This document shows, one piece after another, positions 53,196-64,000 of a stretch of 64,000 nt of DNA. The DNA is from Peronospora farinosa. Taxonomy: Eukaryota; Oomycota; Peronosporomycetes; Peronosporales; Peronosporaceae. A model generated the notes under the pieces. That model made no database searches, was not told the origin of the DNA, and saw nothing but the letters and a program-made list of their open reading frames with translations. The DNA lies in the NCBI GenBank assembly GCA_947646735.1, contig CANTFK010000818.1, positions 1 through 64,000 of the forward strand, written 5' to 3'. Numbering within the stretch: position 1 is the first letter of the stretch; each line of letters opens with the position of its first letter. Both the position numbers and the translations under genes were made by a program.

Positions 53196-53897
53196 CTGGT
53201 ATTTGATCCAAGCGAGGTAGCGATCCAGATAGCGGCGATATTGGAGTGGACCACATTACAAGATCTGATTTCTCCGAAAGGGCGATACGTGGCAACAGAT
53301 CCTGAGCTACAGATAGTCAAGATCATAGGTTTTGGTATTTGATTGGTTAACATTAACAGCGATCAATTTGCTTCTAAGTACACGTGTCGACTTCTCTTCC
53401 GGGCTGGATTCTTTGGCCACCCGACGTCTCAAGGAAGTCTACATACTACGCAAGTCATATCCCTGGATTGTTTGGCCAGGGATTGCAAGAATTCTTAACA
53501 AAACAACTCAAGCTGCGATTGGACGCAGAGGACTAAGAAGTCCAGATACAAGATCGCGAGACGGCTCAAGTGGTCAGAAGGCAAGCGGATCAAGTATCAA
53601 CCAATTAGATAAGGCGATCTCAAGGGAGATCAGGGCGACTCAAATAGAGCACCCCAAGAACAACTGCGATCGTGTGAGGAATTCCACTCGATCGCCCCCC
53701 CACCTATCCCTAACACAATCAAGTTCAACATCGACTCAAGTCTGCCGAGAAGAGAGCAACCCGCCCTACCGACGGGTACACAAGGTGAGGAAGGCTATAC
53801 ACACGGAATCGGGGTACCCCCTCCGTTAGTCGGTCGTCCGGGCGCCAGTGGAGAGTTGGGATCGAATCAGCAATTTTGCGAATCCCACTCCACCACA
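53196..53897 (+). other. Leader region of GATC-rich gypsy E
   Basis: A tgg-starting word (TGGTATTTGATCC at 53197) may be a primer site. An open frame 53332-53829 encodes RLKEVYILRKSYPWIVWPG and Ser/Arg-rich text; whether it is translated is unclear. No better gene. Confidence 0.35.
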
Positions 53898-56188
53898 ATG
53901 GTGCGCGTGCCCGGATCTTCTGGTGACTCGGGATTTCACCGTGAGTCCCTGAGAGAAGATGTAAAGGTCAAAATTGAACCTGGGATTGAAGCGTCAGCGG
54001 CAAAGGGATCACCGCAGACGTGTGAAGAAAAAAGATCCCCGGATCATCAGCGTTTTGGGAGGGGCGCAGATGAGCAGAAAACAAAAGAGGAAGATCGATC
54101 ACTTGATCTGGAAGAAAAACCTCTACCCCCTCCCCAGGTCCCTTCGAGGACCCCTGCGGATCACGTTGCAAAACGCGATCCGCTGGATAAAAACCCTTCG
54201 GTCATAACCGAGGGAAGTTTATCCAAAACCACTTCGAATTCGAAGAAGAAGAAGAATTCGAAGTCATCTCGAGTGAAGATGAAGGCGCCTGAGTCGGATC
54301 ATGATGATGCCGACATGAAGCTGGCGCATGAGGAAGACAAGACGAAAGGATGGCAACTGGATCAGCTGGAATGGTGTTTTCATTGGAAGGCGCTTAAAGA
54401 TCTGTTGCCAAGCGATCCCGTTCTAAGGATTTTGAAGCCGAAGTTAATTGGATCGCTGCGAGGACCAATTTCAGCTCCCATTCCGACACCGAACCAGTTG
54501 GAAGCGATCCGTCGGCTTATGGAGCTGCTCCAAAATGCTGGATTCACCGCTGGAGCTTTTGACGCGCAGGTGCTGTTGGAATGCGATCATGATCGGGTGA
54601 TCCAAGCAGGGCGATCTCTCTTTTCGAAGCTAGTTCCTCTAATTGGAGAGCGCGATCCGGTGGATCAGACGATCCAGCCGATTGCCGATATACCAAAAGG
54701 ATATCATACGGGATCTTCGCAGTATATGTCAGCGGAATCCGAAGGGGAGTCGGACGACTCGATTAATATGCAGCGAATGTCACTTGGACCGGCTGGTGCA
54801 GCGCATATTCGCGAGCGACTGGCGCCGATTAAGGCCAGAGAACAATCAACGACGGCACTCACAGCTGAAGACATGAATGTGACTGGATCAGGTCAATTGC
54901 AATCCTATTTTGAAGCTGCTATGAGAAAGTACGAGCAGGATCAAGCTCGCATGATCGCCAGTCAATCCGCATTCCCCACAAACACCCCAAAAGTTTGCAT
55001 TTCGGATGTGGATATGGAATCGGCCGGATCGCGTCAATCGCGATCCAATAATTACGATCCAGACGATTTGGGTCTGGAGGATCTAAGACGGCCACAAGTC
55101 GCAAGTTCAGGCGCTGTACCTAATGGTGGACTTGTCACGCAGCGGATTCGAATGTCTGCGATCGCAGATCTAAAAGAATTTACAGGACGGGACAAGGATG
55201 AAGATCGAGCGAGAAGTTGGGTTGACAAGGCCAAGTCGGCGTTCTTACGCGGCCAAGCCCCGGATAGTGAAAAATGCCTAGTATTTGGTAATTTACTCAC
55301 GGGGCCGGCACGAAATTGGTATAGCCAGTTAAGTCGATCCACTCGGAACTCTTGGAAGTCGTTGTTGGAACCTTCACGATCCAGTATTGTGGATATGGTA
55401 TGTCTGTCGGGAGACAATACTATCATGCGAAGAAGCGATCCGATGAAACGCCATTGGAATATTTGTATCGGCTGAATGTAGCCGCGATCCGAGCAAAAAT
55501 TCCCATTCGGGAGGGATCGCCCTCAATTCGCCGAGAACATGTGGAAAATTTCATTGGTACGCTTGATGATCGCGATCTGGATAAGCAGTTGACGTTGTTA
55601 CGCTTTGGAGACGCCGACGATATGGAAGAGACTCTTCGAACATATCAACGCATGGAGGGAAGACCGTATCCGAGTGCAATGGGGTCAAGCAAATTTCGTC
55701 AGCGATCTGCGTCGGCATCCACTCCGGCACCCTCGAAACCAACTCGTGCTGTGAGAGCGATTCGTCTGGAAGGCAGTAGCAGTGAGTCAGACTCGGATAT
55801 TAGTGGATCAGACGCCGAAATAGATCGACGCAACCTATGTGTGGCCACAGTACCAGATCGCGTGAAGAAATTCAGCGATCAACGCGCGGGATCGGACCAT
55901 TTGGATCAAGATCGCGGTCCAGATCGCGTGGTGAATCAGAAGGCTTGTACCCATTGTGGGTCGAAGAAGCACGATGATCGTGGATGCTGGAAGAGACTAA
56001 CGTGTCAGAAGTGTGGTCGTAAGGGACATCCTTCAGACAAGTGTTTTTACACCTGTGCTGCCTGCGGAGATATCTATGAACATGGAAAATGTCGAATGGA
56101 AGAATTCTACAACATGATACGCAAGTGGTATGTCCCAACCAAGCATGCTGGAATGCTTCCGTCGAAGGCTGAAGAAATGTTAAACTAG
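53898..56188 (+). pseudogene. Gypsy E Gag (one frameshift)
   Basis: Starts MVRVPGSSGDSGFHRESLRE at 53898. It has a long charged N-terminus, then the Gag core (LKEFTGRDKDEDRARSWVDK, LVFGNLLTGPARNWYSQLSR). A one-base shift near 55370 moves the rest to the frame ending at 56188: YGMSVGRQYYHAKKRSDETP, LEYLYRLNVAAIRAKIP and a cysteine-rich end with CTHCGSKKHDDRGC, CQKCGRKGHPSDKC and CAACGDIYEHGKC. This triple zinc-knuckle Gag differs from the single-knuckle Gags of A-C. Confidence 0.75.
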
Positions 56189-56379
56189 GACACTCGCCAG
56201 GTTGGAATCTGGTACGAGCCGAGCGTTCTAGGCTCTGCATTTATGCATTTGTGGAAAGAAGATCGACAGATCAGGGCGTTAACACTCAGATCGACCCAAA
56301 TAATACATGTGAGATTCAAAATTTCTGCGTTCAATATCAAGCGTCGTAAGAGATGATGAATATGCCCGATCGCCTGCGA

Positions 56380-56924
56380 AAATGGAGCTCGACTTAGCAC
56401 CAGGTGAATCACGGGGATATTGGAAATATCATACCCCAGGAAAATGGTTCAAGCAAGCCAAGGCAACGGGCAAGATCAACAATGAAAACGCGATCATGTT
56501 ATTTGATTCTGGTGCCGAAGTCTCAATCGTCGACACCACCTTTGCTCGTAAGGTAGGATCTGTCATGACGAGAGTCGGAAGCAAGAATGTGCTGGGATTG
56601 GTGAGAACACATACATGACGGATGGTCGTACAAGAATCAAGATCACGCTGAATGGATCGCTAGTCTATTCTTTCGATGCTTGGGTAGGAGATCAAGTAGG
56701 TCAAGCAAGACGCGATCCTAGGAATAGATTTCATGGTCCCAGCTGGAATACGCCTGGATTTAGCAGATGGAACACTTTGTTTGCCTGATGAGGTCAGAAT
56801 CCTTCAGAATGGACGAAGACCTCCGTATCGGGCGACCATACAAGCGATCACAGTAGCAGATCAGCATGTGGTGATCCCAGTGGGTAAATCGACCGAAAGG
56901 AAAATCGGAGTTAGTCCTCCTTAG
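56380..56924 (+). pseudogene. Gypsy E protease (broken)
   Basis: NENAIMLFDSGAEVSIVDTT is the aspartic protease active site; later ILGIDFMVPAGIRLDLADGT is the second conserved strand. Frames change near 56610 and 56715. The usual ...GMDF/GIDF signature is present. Confidence 0.75.
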
Positions 56925-57126
56925 GATAAGAATTGGGTGAGGCGCGATCCGAAATGTGTGCCCACCGTGACTACGGGACCTGGTCAGATCAAGTATTTAC
57001 AGCTTACTGATATCAGCGACCAAGAGGTGATTTAAGTCATGGACCGCCATTAGGTTGGTGGATGGTCATGGATATGATACCTCGGTCTCCAGGATATGTC
57101 TCGGTGGGATCGCGTTGGAATAACGA

Positions 57127-58431
57127 ATGGCAGACATTGGCGTTCGAAACGACAACGGGTCGCGAAGAAGAACCACCGGAAGAATTTACCGGACCGCTAG
57201 TGGATCATTTTTCATACCCTACGCCGAAGAAGATTTTAATGCGTTCAAAGGAGGAAGCAGAAAAAGGAATACGGAAACGGTGAAACTCGCGTCACGATCC
57301 AATGATGAATGCAATGCGATAAGAGAATTCGGTGACAACAATATGGAAGATTCGGTGATCGAAGATGAAAGTAAACAATTAGCGCAATCACCATGGGTGA
57401 TCAATGCGATCAAAGGGACGTCAAATGTCGATCACGCGCAAGAGCCGTGGGGTGAAGAAAAGTACACTCACAATAACTACACACAGGAATGTATGGAGTG
57501 CGATCCGACAGTTAATGATCGTGATCTGGCTGATCTGGCAATCAATGAACCCGATCTGGTAATTAATGGCCGCGATCTGGCCGATTCGGTAATTAAGGAC
57601 CGTGATCTGGCCGATCTGGTAACTAATGACGACGATTTGGCTGGTCCGACAATCGGTGACCGCGATCTGGCCTATATGGTTCGTGATCTGCGAGAACAAG
57701 AGCAAGCCAATTATACTACGACTATCAACGACGAATTTATTCTAGCCGGAGGAAGTGTACAGATGAAGCCTGAAGACTCGATGTATTATCACGAGAGTGG
57801 TGAATTGTATGCCGAAGACGTGGATCAGCATATGGCTGTCTTGCCTGATATTGTGTCATCCACCGAAGAAGCTACGATTGATGATATCCAAGTGGGCGAT
57901 CCGGGAGTTCCTCTAAACAAGGACCAAGAAGGTCTACGGCAATTGATTTGGGCGAACCGACACTTACTCATCGGCAAAGGAAACGCGCTTCCTCCTGCAG
58001 CTCGAGGAGCAGTATGTGATATCGATGTTGGTGGAGCACACCCTATCGCACAACGAGTACGACCGGTCGCTCCCAAATTTCGCGAGAAGTTATCTGACTT
58101 AATCAAAGGATTACAATCAGCCAGGATTATTCAGCCGTCGACATCACCACGGGCTTCGCCGATTGTGGTAATTATAAAAAAGGATGGTGTCGACATCCGG
58201 TTATGTATTGACTATCGGCGGGTGAATCAACTCACGAGATTGATGGTGTATCCTATGCCTCTGATTAGCGAATTATTGCAAGATATGGATAAAGCTATGT
58301 GGTATTGTTCGTTGGATATGGCCAGTGGATTTTGGGTCGTGGAAATGACCGAGCGAGCAAGAATAATTTCTGCGTTTATCACGCCGTCAGGCTTGTTTGA
58401 GTGGTTACAGATGCCGTTTGGGCTAAAAGAT
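57127..58431 (+). pseudogene. Gypsy E linker and truncated reverse transcriptase
   Basis: Linker with repeats of DRDLADLVTN / DRDLADSVIK type (57519-57690). RT follows: GAVCDIDVGGAHPIAQRVRP, PSTSPRASPIVVIIKKDG, VDIRLCIDYRRVNQLT, CSLDMASGFWVVEM and FEWLQMPFGLKD. RT is cut there (58431) by the insertion of B', just before the catalytic YxDD region. Its other half would be beyond the window. Confidence 0.82.
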
Positions 58432-58773
58432 TGTAATGGGCTACATTACACATATAGCATTAACACAAATAAACAATTACATATGTAGGCAGGTGCTGGG
58501 CCCGAATAGCGGGCACAGCGTGGTAATTTATTATTGGTTTATTATTGGGCCTAAAGTCCCCAATATGGACCAATGATAAATCAACCTGAAATTGTGTGGT
58601 TCCCGAAAGGCGGGAACACTGTCGTATTTATTACGACTAAAATCTTCGTAATTAGTACGAATTAAAACCAAAATAAAAATCAGAGTTAAATTTACTTAAT
58701 ACCTAATACTCGGGCTTGAGTCTTCCTCAAGCGCACGTGTAAGCTAGTGACGGTACGTTCTAGCCCCGTTACA
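58432..58773 (+). repeat. Gypsy B' 5' LTR
   Basis: 342 bp, TGTAATGGGC to CCCCGTTACA, reverse complement of the B LTRs with few changes. Primer site TGGTAGCACTT follows at 58776. Confidence 0.92.
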
Positions 58774-58799
58774 CCTGGTAGCACTTAGTAATCCTTCCT

Positions 58800-59849
58800 A
58801 TGCCCGAGTTTGGGATGAGCGAATCGTCGTACTTTGACGCTCCAGATTTATTTCTAGAGCACGCGACCTTCCCCCATCTTACTGGTGTTGAGTGGGATGC
58901 CCTTAATCGCCTCGTGGCGATATCGGGAGAGGCATTCGTCGCGTCGTTGATGAGATCAGCGACCCCTGACGCGCAACGTCTCGCCATACATGAGTTTATG
59001 GCACGCGAGCTCGCCGAATCCAACCGGCGAGGCTTAACTCCCTCGCGCCCTTCACGTAATGAGGCCGTGAAGATGGAAACATCCTCCTACTCTGGAGAAG
59101 GTAAGAACCGGTTATCACTGAATCGGTGGTTCCGAGAAGTTGATATCGCCATCGCCTCGAGGCTTCTTGAGGCTCCACAGGCGAAGGTTAACTTTCTTCT
59201 TTCCCGCCTCACCGGGAAGGCCAAGGAGTGGGCCCTTGGTAAACTCGTTGTGGACGAGCACGCATTTCCCACCTTGGATACCATCCAGGACGATCTCCGT
59301 CTTGCCTTCGAGCCACCACAAGAGGAGAAACTGGTGCGATCAAGATTCCTGTCGATGCGACAGGGTAAAATGGCGATGCGCGACTACGTACAGATGGCTA
59401 GGCATCTGGCGTCGTGTATTATCACGCACCCCATGGACATGTACACACAGGTGAATGTCTTTGTGGATGGTATGCGTGAGGGGCAGACCCGCTTTTCGCT
59501 GGAGCGCGCCGAGCCTGCCACATTGGAGGAGGCATTTGCCATCGCACTCCGTGAAGACTTTAGGGTCACAAAGGCATATGCCAAACCCTCGGTCGTCAGC
59601 GTTCCCCGGCCTTCTGGTCCAAAACCTATGGAGATCGACGTTATTGAGTCGTCGGGTGACCGGCGACGTGTCTTTCATCATAAAGGTGACGCTCGCATCG
59701 GGCGTCCAATGGTTTTCTTTCGTTGTCGCAAGCCAGGACATCGCGCGGCAGAGTGCCGTGCGCCAGCCCCATTATCGGTGCAAGTAGTGGACGCCCATCA
59801 TGAGGGTGCTGTACCGGCCGCACGTCCAAAAAACGGTCGGGACCAGTAG
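58800..59849 (+). CDS. Gypsy B' Gag, intact frame, defective zinc knuckle
   Basis: 349 residues. The upstream ATG at 58800 (MPEFG) is 15 bases before the ATG at 58815 that corresponds to MSESSYF of B. The core is [34 protein letters not shown] and [20 protein letters not shown]. The zinc knuckle reads [14 protein letters not shown]: the first Cys (CFRC in B) is now Phe, so the CX2CX4HX4C site has lost one ligand. It ends NGRDQ at TAG 59847 inside the frameshift hairpin. Confidence 0.88.
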   Translation: MPEFGMSESSYFDAPDLFLEHATFPHLTGVEWDALNRLVAISGEAFVASLMRSATPDAQRLAIHEFMARELAESNRRGLTPSRPSRNEAVKMETSSYSGEGKNRLSLNRWFREVDIAIASRLLEAPQAKVNFLLSRLTGKAKEWALGKLVVDEHAFPTLDTIQDDLRLAFEPPQEEKLVRSRFLSMRQGKMAMRDYVQMARHLASCIITHPMDMYTQVNVFVDGMREGQTRFSLERAEPATLEEAFAIALREDFRVTKAYAKPSVVSVPRPSGPKPMEIDVIESSGDRRRVFHHKGDARIGRPMVFFRCRKPGHRAAECRAPAPLSVQVVDAHHEGAVPAARPKNGRDQ

Positions 59850-59868
59850 GTGCAGGGCGCCCTACTGG
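59828..59868 (+). promoter_or_regulatory. Gypsy B' -1 frameshift signal
   Basis: A-AAA-AAC at 59828-59834, then a hairpin with perfect 8-bp arms CCAGTAGG (59843-59850) and CCTACTGG (59861-59868). The gag stop is inside the first arm. The -1 frame is open into protease. Confidence 0.8.
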
Positions 59869-61063
59869 TTGGAACGGAGGTCCGGGTCCCCCGGTGGCAG
59901 CCCAACCTTCCAGTCCTCCTGCGCTACGCGCACGGTTAAATGCCACCACTACGAGTGGTGATTCACGTCTGATTATAGTCAGTTTACATGTCGCCGGCGT
60001 CCGGCGACCTCTGCGAGCACTCCTGGACTCAGGAGCAACAAACAATTTCTTTCGTGAATTTTGTTTGTCGATGCTGCCTCCCAGCATTCAGGTCCGTGAG
60101 GGACCTGGCCAAGTCGTCGTCAAGTTGGATGACGGGAAACCACACCGCGTATCGCGGCGCGAAGTGTCGTTGCCGTATACGTTTGATGGCTTTCGCAGTA
60201 ATGATGATTTCTTGGTGATCGCGATGAATTATGCATTCGATTGCATACTGGGCATGCCATGGTTGGCACGTTATAAGCCCCAGATCGACTGGTTAGCCAG
60301 ATCAGTGAGACGTCGACGCAAGTTCGATGTCAGTGAAGTGTTTACCCATCTCTTGGTATCTCCAAGTGACTGGCCAAACGTCACAGTCGTGGATCGCGAT
60401 TCCACGACGTTGGCGGTGCACAGAGCGAGCGATGGCCCTCTCTGCACTGCTTGTGCTGTTCTTCGGGACACAAGTGACAGTGACTCCTCGCTACAGAGCG
60501 AAGAGGACGACGAGGACGACGCGGTCGAACAGGGGTTCCCGCGCGTCATTAATGCGATTGAACAGGGGTTCCCGCACGTAAATGCAGTGGTTGAACCGGG
60601 GTTCCCATCTGCACCTATTGTGGTCGAGCAGGGGCTCCCACAAGGGCATTGTGGCGACGAGCAAGAGCTCGCCAGCGAGTGTGACGTAGACGGACAGGAG
60701 TCCCCACGCGAGAGCATGATGGTCGAACCGGGGTTCCCATCATCACCCACTGTGGTCGAACCGAGGTTCCCACATGGGCATATTGTGGTCGAGCAGGGGA
60801 TCCCACACGAGTACAACGTGGACGGACAGGAGTCCCCACGCGAGAGCATGATGGTCGAACCGGGGTTCCCATCATCACCCACTGTGGTCGAACCGAGGTT
60901 CTCACATGGGCATACTGTGGTTGAGCAGGGGCTCCCACACGGGTTTACGGCGGCCGAGCAGGAGCTCCCGCATCAAGTGTCGACGGTTGAGTTTGGGGTA
61001 CTCCCGTCCAGTGTTTCCGGCATCTTGGATGACGACATCCAGTGCCTAGAGGGGGGGGGGTGA
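59835..61063 (+). pseudogene. Gypsy B' protease and repeat linker
   Basis: -1 frame from gag; no ATG at the junction. [14 protein letters not shown] is the active site, with the [16 protein letters not shown] strand. The linker repeats ([29 protein letters not shown]) are one unit longer than in B. It ends at a TGA after a run of ten G (61051-61060); nine would keep the frame. Confidence 0.82.
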
Positions 61064-61145
61064 TGGTTTATCACCTGACTGCGGTTCGCCAGCTTCGAGT
61101 AGTGACTCGAAGCACGATGGGGACAACAGCACCGAGAATTTAGCG

Positions 61146-61796
61146 TTGGAATGTGTCCACGCTATCGTGTACGTGGAAGGGAGTCCACAAAGGCGCCAAT
61201 ATATCGAGGTCGAGAGTCCTCCTCGTAATGCGTCTTCCATTACAAGTCTTCCAGGGCTTTCGTGGAAGCATTTCCTACGTGACCTTAAGGGAGGCACTGT
61301 GGAACAAGTGTGTCTAATCACCAACGAGGTGGTTACCGTGGCAAACGAGGAGCATATGGCGCGTCCTCAAAGCGCTGAGCCGAAGTCTGCGCGTGAAGAA
61401 AGGTTTGCATCACAGTCATGGGAGGCCCTGCGAGAGTCTGGTAACCCCGTCTACGACATTGCTCGTGAGCATGCAGACGTGTTCCCGGACAAGATCCCGG
61501 CTGAACTTCCTGCGGACCGCGGTGTTCGGCACGAGATTGATCTGGCACGATCAATCTCGAAGTATTGTGTGACACGGCAGTGGCCGTTGCCTCGAGATCA
61601 AGTCGAAGCTATTGACGCATTCTTTGAAGGCCGCCGCAAAGCGGGTCACGTGCGGGAGAGTATCTCACCACATTCGAGTCCAACCTTCTGCGTGAAGAAG
61701 GCTACGGGAGGCTGGCGGATAGTGCATGCGTTCAATAAGTTGAATGATGCCACTATTCCTGCGCAACGCCAATTCCCAGGAAGGACATGGTGCTGA
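61146..61796 (+). pseudogene. Gypsy B' pol linker and RT N-terminus
   Basis: Contains [40 protein letters not shown] and [12 protein letters not shown], then loses frame through the same one-base loss as B (near 61765). In [11 protein letters not shown] the spacing differs slightly from VPGSKYCVT in B. Confidence 0.85.
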
Positions 61797-63955
61797 ATTC
61801 CATGTCAGGTAGTGTCATCTTCAGTGCCATCGACTTGACCGATGGCTTCTACCAGATTTTGATGCGCCCGAGCGATATCCCACTCACCGCGGTGAGCACC
61901 CCGAGTGGCATGTTATGGGAGTGGCTGATAATGCCACAAGGGTTGAAGAACGCTCCGGCCACTTTCAATCGCATGGTGTCTCAAGTGTTGAGACATCTTC
62001 GGAGCTTTGCCCCAAGTTATTTTGACGATATCTTCGTCCATAGTCGCGCCGAGGGCAACCTCAACGATGTCCAAGTTCACCTTCAACACCTGAAGCAAGT
62101 GTTTCAAGTTATGCGGGACAACAAGTTGTACGCGAATCTCAAGAAGTGTGTCTTTTGTGCACCGGAGATTCCGGTGTTAGGTTGCTATGTGAGTAAATCG
62201 GGAGTTCGAGCTGATCCAGAGAAGGTGTCGTCCATCTGTTCTTGGCCCACATCCAAGAACCCTACGGAGTTGCGCCAGTGGCTCGGCTTGGCTAATTATT
62301 TGCACAAGTATACGAAGGATTATGCTGGTTCTATCCAGCCTTTGTCGTCACTCTTGAAGAAAGACGCCACGTGGTTGTGGCGTCCCGAGCACCAAGCAGC
62401 CTTCGAAGCAGTAAAGAAGAGCCTAGCGTCAGCGCCAGTCCTGGTCCTACCAGACGATTCCAAGCCGTTCCACGTGGTTTGCGACGCCAGTGATTTTGCA
62501 ATCGGTTGTGCCCTCATGCAATTTGATGATGAGGGCCGTGAACGAGTCGTGAGTTATCAGTCGCGACAGATGAAGCCAGCTGAGAAGAACTATCCGGTTC
62601 ACGACAAGGAGTTATTAGCGATGCGCTATGCACTCATCAAGTTTCGCGTGCATCTCCTTGGTGAAAGTACGTTTGCTTTGTACACCGATCATGCATCGCT
62701 GCGCACAGCGATGAAGAGCCCACACCTGTCCCAACGGATGGCACGATGGCTCTCATTCTTCTCTGAGTACAACTTCGTCGTGCATTACAAGCCAGGCAAG
62801 ACCAATATTCTCGCTGACGCCTTGTCACGACGTCCCGACTACGATCCTCGGACTGCTCTGAGTCGCCAGGCTACTGATGACGAGGACGATGATGACCGAT
62901 GTGCAATGTGCGTATCGCTGAACTTAACTCGGGTTACACCCGAGCCGTGTTTATTCGATGAGATCGTCGCAGCGTACAAGGGTGACTCAGATTATGCAGA
63001 CATTATCGAGTATCTGCGTGCTCCTAGCGATGCTGCACTGGGAGCATTATCCCGTACCAAGCGCGACCATATTCATCGATACAGTTTAGATGGCGATTTG
63101 CTTCTGTATAGCATCGACCAATTCGATTCTCCTCGCACGGTGATTGCCAATGACATGAATTTGCGTGCAAGAATCATTCACGAGTATCACGATGCTCCTG
63201 CTGGCGGCCATTTAGGCCGCGAAAAGACTTTCGCGGTTGTGTCTCGAGACTTCTTCTGGCCCCACATGTATAAGTGGGTACGCAACTGGATCCGAACGTG
63301 CGAAATATGCCAGCGTGTGAAGCCATCTCCATCGTCACAGGCTCCCTTGCGATCGTTGCCAATTGCAGCAGAGGCCTGGAGATCAGTTTCGATGGACTTT
63401 ATCTTCGGGCTTGCGCCCGATAGCCAAGCTCGAACGGGCATCTTGATCTTTGTTGACAGATTCAGCAAGATGACACATCTCGTGCCTGTTCACGCTAAGG
63501 TCACCGCGGCAGAGACCGCGGCGCACTTCATCGACGCGGTGTTCCGTCATCATGGCCTTCCAGAAAACATTGTTTCGGACCGTGATCCGCGATTTACGTC
63601 CGCATTTTGGACATCACTTTTCGAGCTCCTCGGGACAAAACTGCTGATGTCGACGGCATCCCATCCGGAAACGGATGGACAGACCGAGCGCGTGAACCGA
63701 GTCCTCGAAGATGTTCTTCGGAGTTATGCTACGTCATTTACAAGTTGGAGTGCATTTTTACCACTCGCTGAGTTCGCACTCAACAACGCCGTACACGCGT
63801 CAACAGGGTTGACGCCATTTTTTGTGAATTCGGCTCGTCACCCTCGTGTTCCTACTGTCTTGGCCGTGGGGCGACCCACAACACCTAGTGGCTCCACTCT
63901 GGGGGGGGGGACAAAGGTGATAAACAAGGATCGAGTGCAGCTCACGGTATTTTGA
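61787..63955 (+). pseudogene. Gypsy B' RT (part), RNase H, integrase core
   Basis: 722 codons. RT: AIDLTDGFYQILM, YFDDIFVHS. RNase H: VVCDASDFAIGCALMQ, YTDHASLRT, ILADALSRRPDYD. Integrase: HDAPAGGHLGREKTF, CEICQRVK, SMDFIFGLAPDSQ, VSDRDPRFTSAFW, ETDGQTERVNRVLED. It passes a run of ten G at 63901-63910 and soon ends at 63955, so the C-terminal part is again in another frame. Confidence 0.88.
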
Positions 63956-64000
63956 GCGCGAATGCAGTAACCCGATTCAAGGCAAAGACGGCCATTTTGA
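63956..64000 (+). pseudogene. Start of gypsy B' integrase C-terminal frame, cut by window end
   Basis: Matches the region of B encoding SANAVTRFKAKTAIL in the 27093-28565 frame. The window ends here. Confidence 0.7.

Larger units (their letters stand above)
58432..64000 (+). mobile_element. Gypsy B': second copy of family B, plus strand, runs off the window
   Basis: The same family as 26282-33928 in opposite orientation, inserted into the RT of gypsy E (left target copy AAGAT at 58427-58431). LTR 58432-58773, then gag and pol to the window end. The protein sequences of B and B' are nearly identical over gag, protease and pol. Confidence 0.92.

Overview
The window looks like nuclear DNA of an oomycete, most probably a Peronosporales species (Phytophthora or a downy mildew). 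The reasons are eukaryotic housekeeping genes with few, short GT-AG introns (about 70-170 bp), tight intergenic spacing, and dense Ty3/gypsy (chromodomain-bearing) and Ty1/copia retrotransposons. The species is inferred from style, not from a database match. I saw no rRNA, tRNA, CRISPR array or RxLR effector gene.

Layout. 1-200 is a gypsy integrase scrap. 617-11273 is a compact gene island: RPN3 (proteasome lid), NDUFA13/GRIM-19 (complex I), BRF1 (TFIIIB), a mitotic A/B-type cyclin, TIM16/PAM16 (mitochondrial import) and isopentenyl-diphosphate isomerase. 11686-13482 holds a minus-strand copia-type element reduced to LTR-PBS-gag-LTR, beside a copia pol scrap. 14219-42930 is one nested insertion: a copia element (TSD GCTGT) holding three later gypsy elements, A (14788-22966, TSD TACCC, plus strand), B (26282-33928, TSD CTAGG, minus) and C (34993-42789, TSD CTACA, minus, inside the right copia LTR). 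44185-49266 is a second gene island: mitochondrial phosphate carrier, KISH/TMEM167, cytochrome c1, RPAC1/AC40 and a small membrane protein. 49614-58431 holds a solo C-type LTR, a 5' fragment of gypsy D, a tandem duplication with a 26-bp minisatellite, and a GATC-saturated gypsy E. E is cut in its reverse transcriptase by B' (58432 to the window end), a plus-strand copy of family B.

The housekeeping genes are not an operon. They serve mitochondrial energy and import, Pol I/III transcription, proteolysis, the cell cycle, secretion and isoprenoid synthesis.

The most interesting signals are in gypsy families A, B and C. (1) Each carries a long gene on the strand opposite gag-pol, starting just inside the 3' LTR and overlapping the integrase-chromodomain linker in the same relative codon phase. 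The products have an acidic or serine-rich N-terminus, a central domain, and coiled-coil and/or Arg/Ser-rich tails. (2) The gag-pol junction has a -1 frameshift signal in all three families: a slippery heptamer, a 9-nt spacer, and a hairpin that contains the gag stop codon. (3) The coding and LTR sequences are packed with short perfect inverted repeats. Most copies are broken by frameshifts or stops, but the shared features point to recent function.
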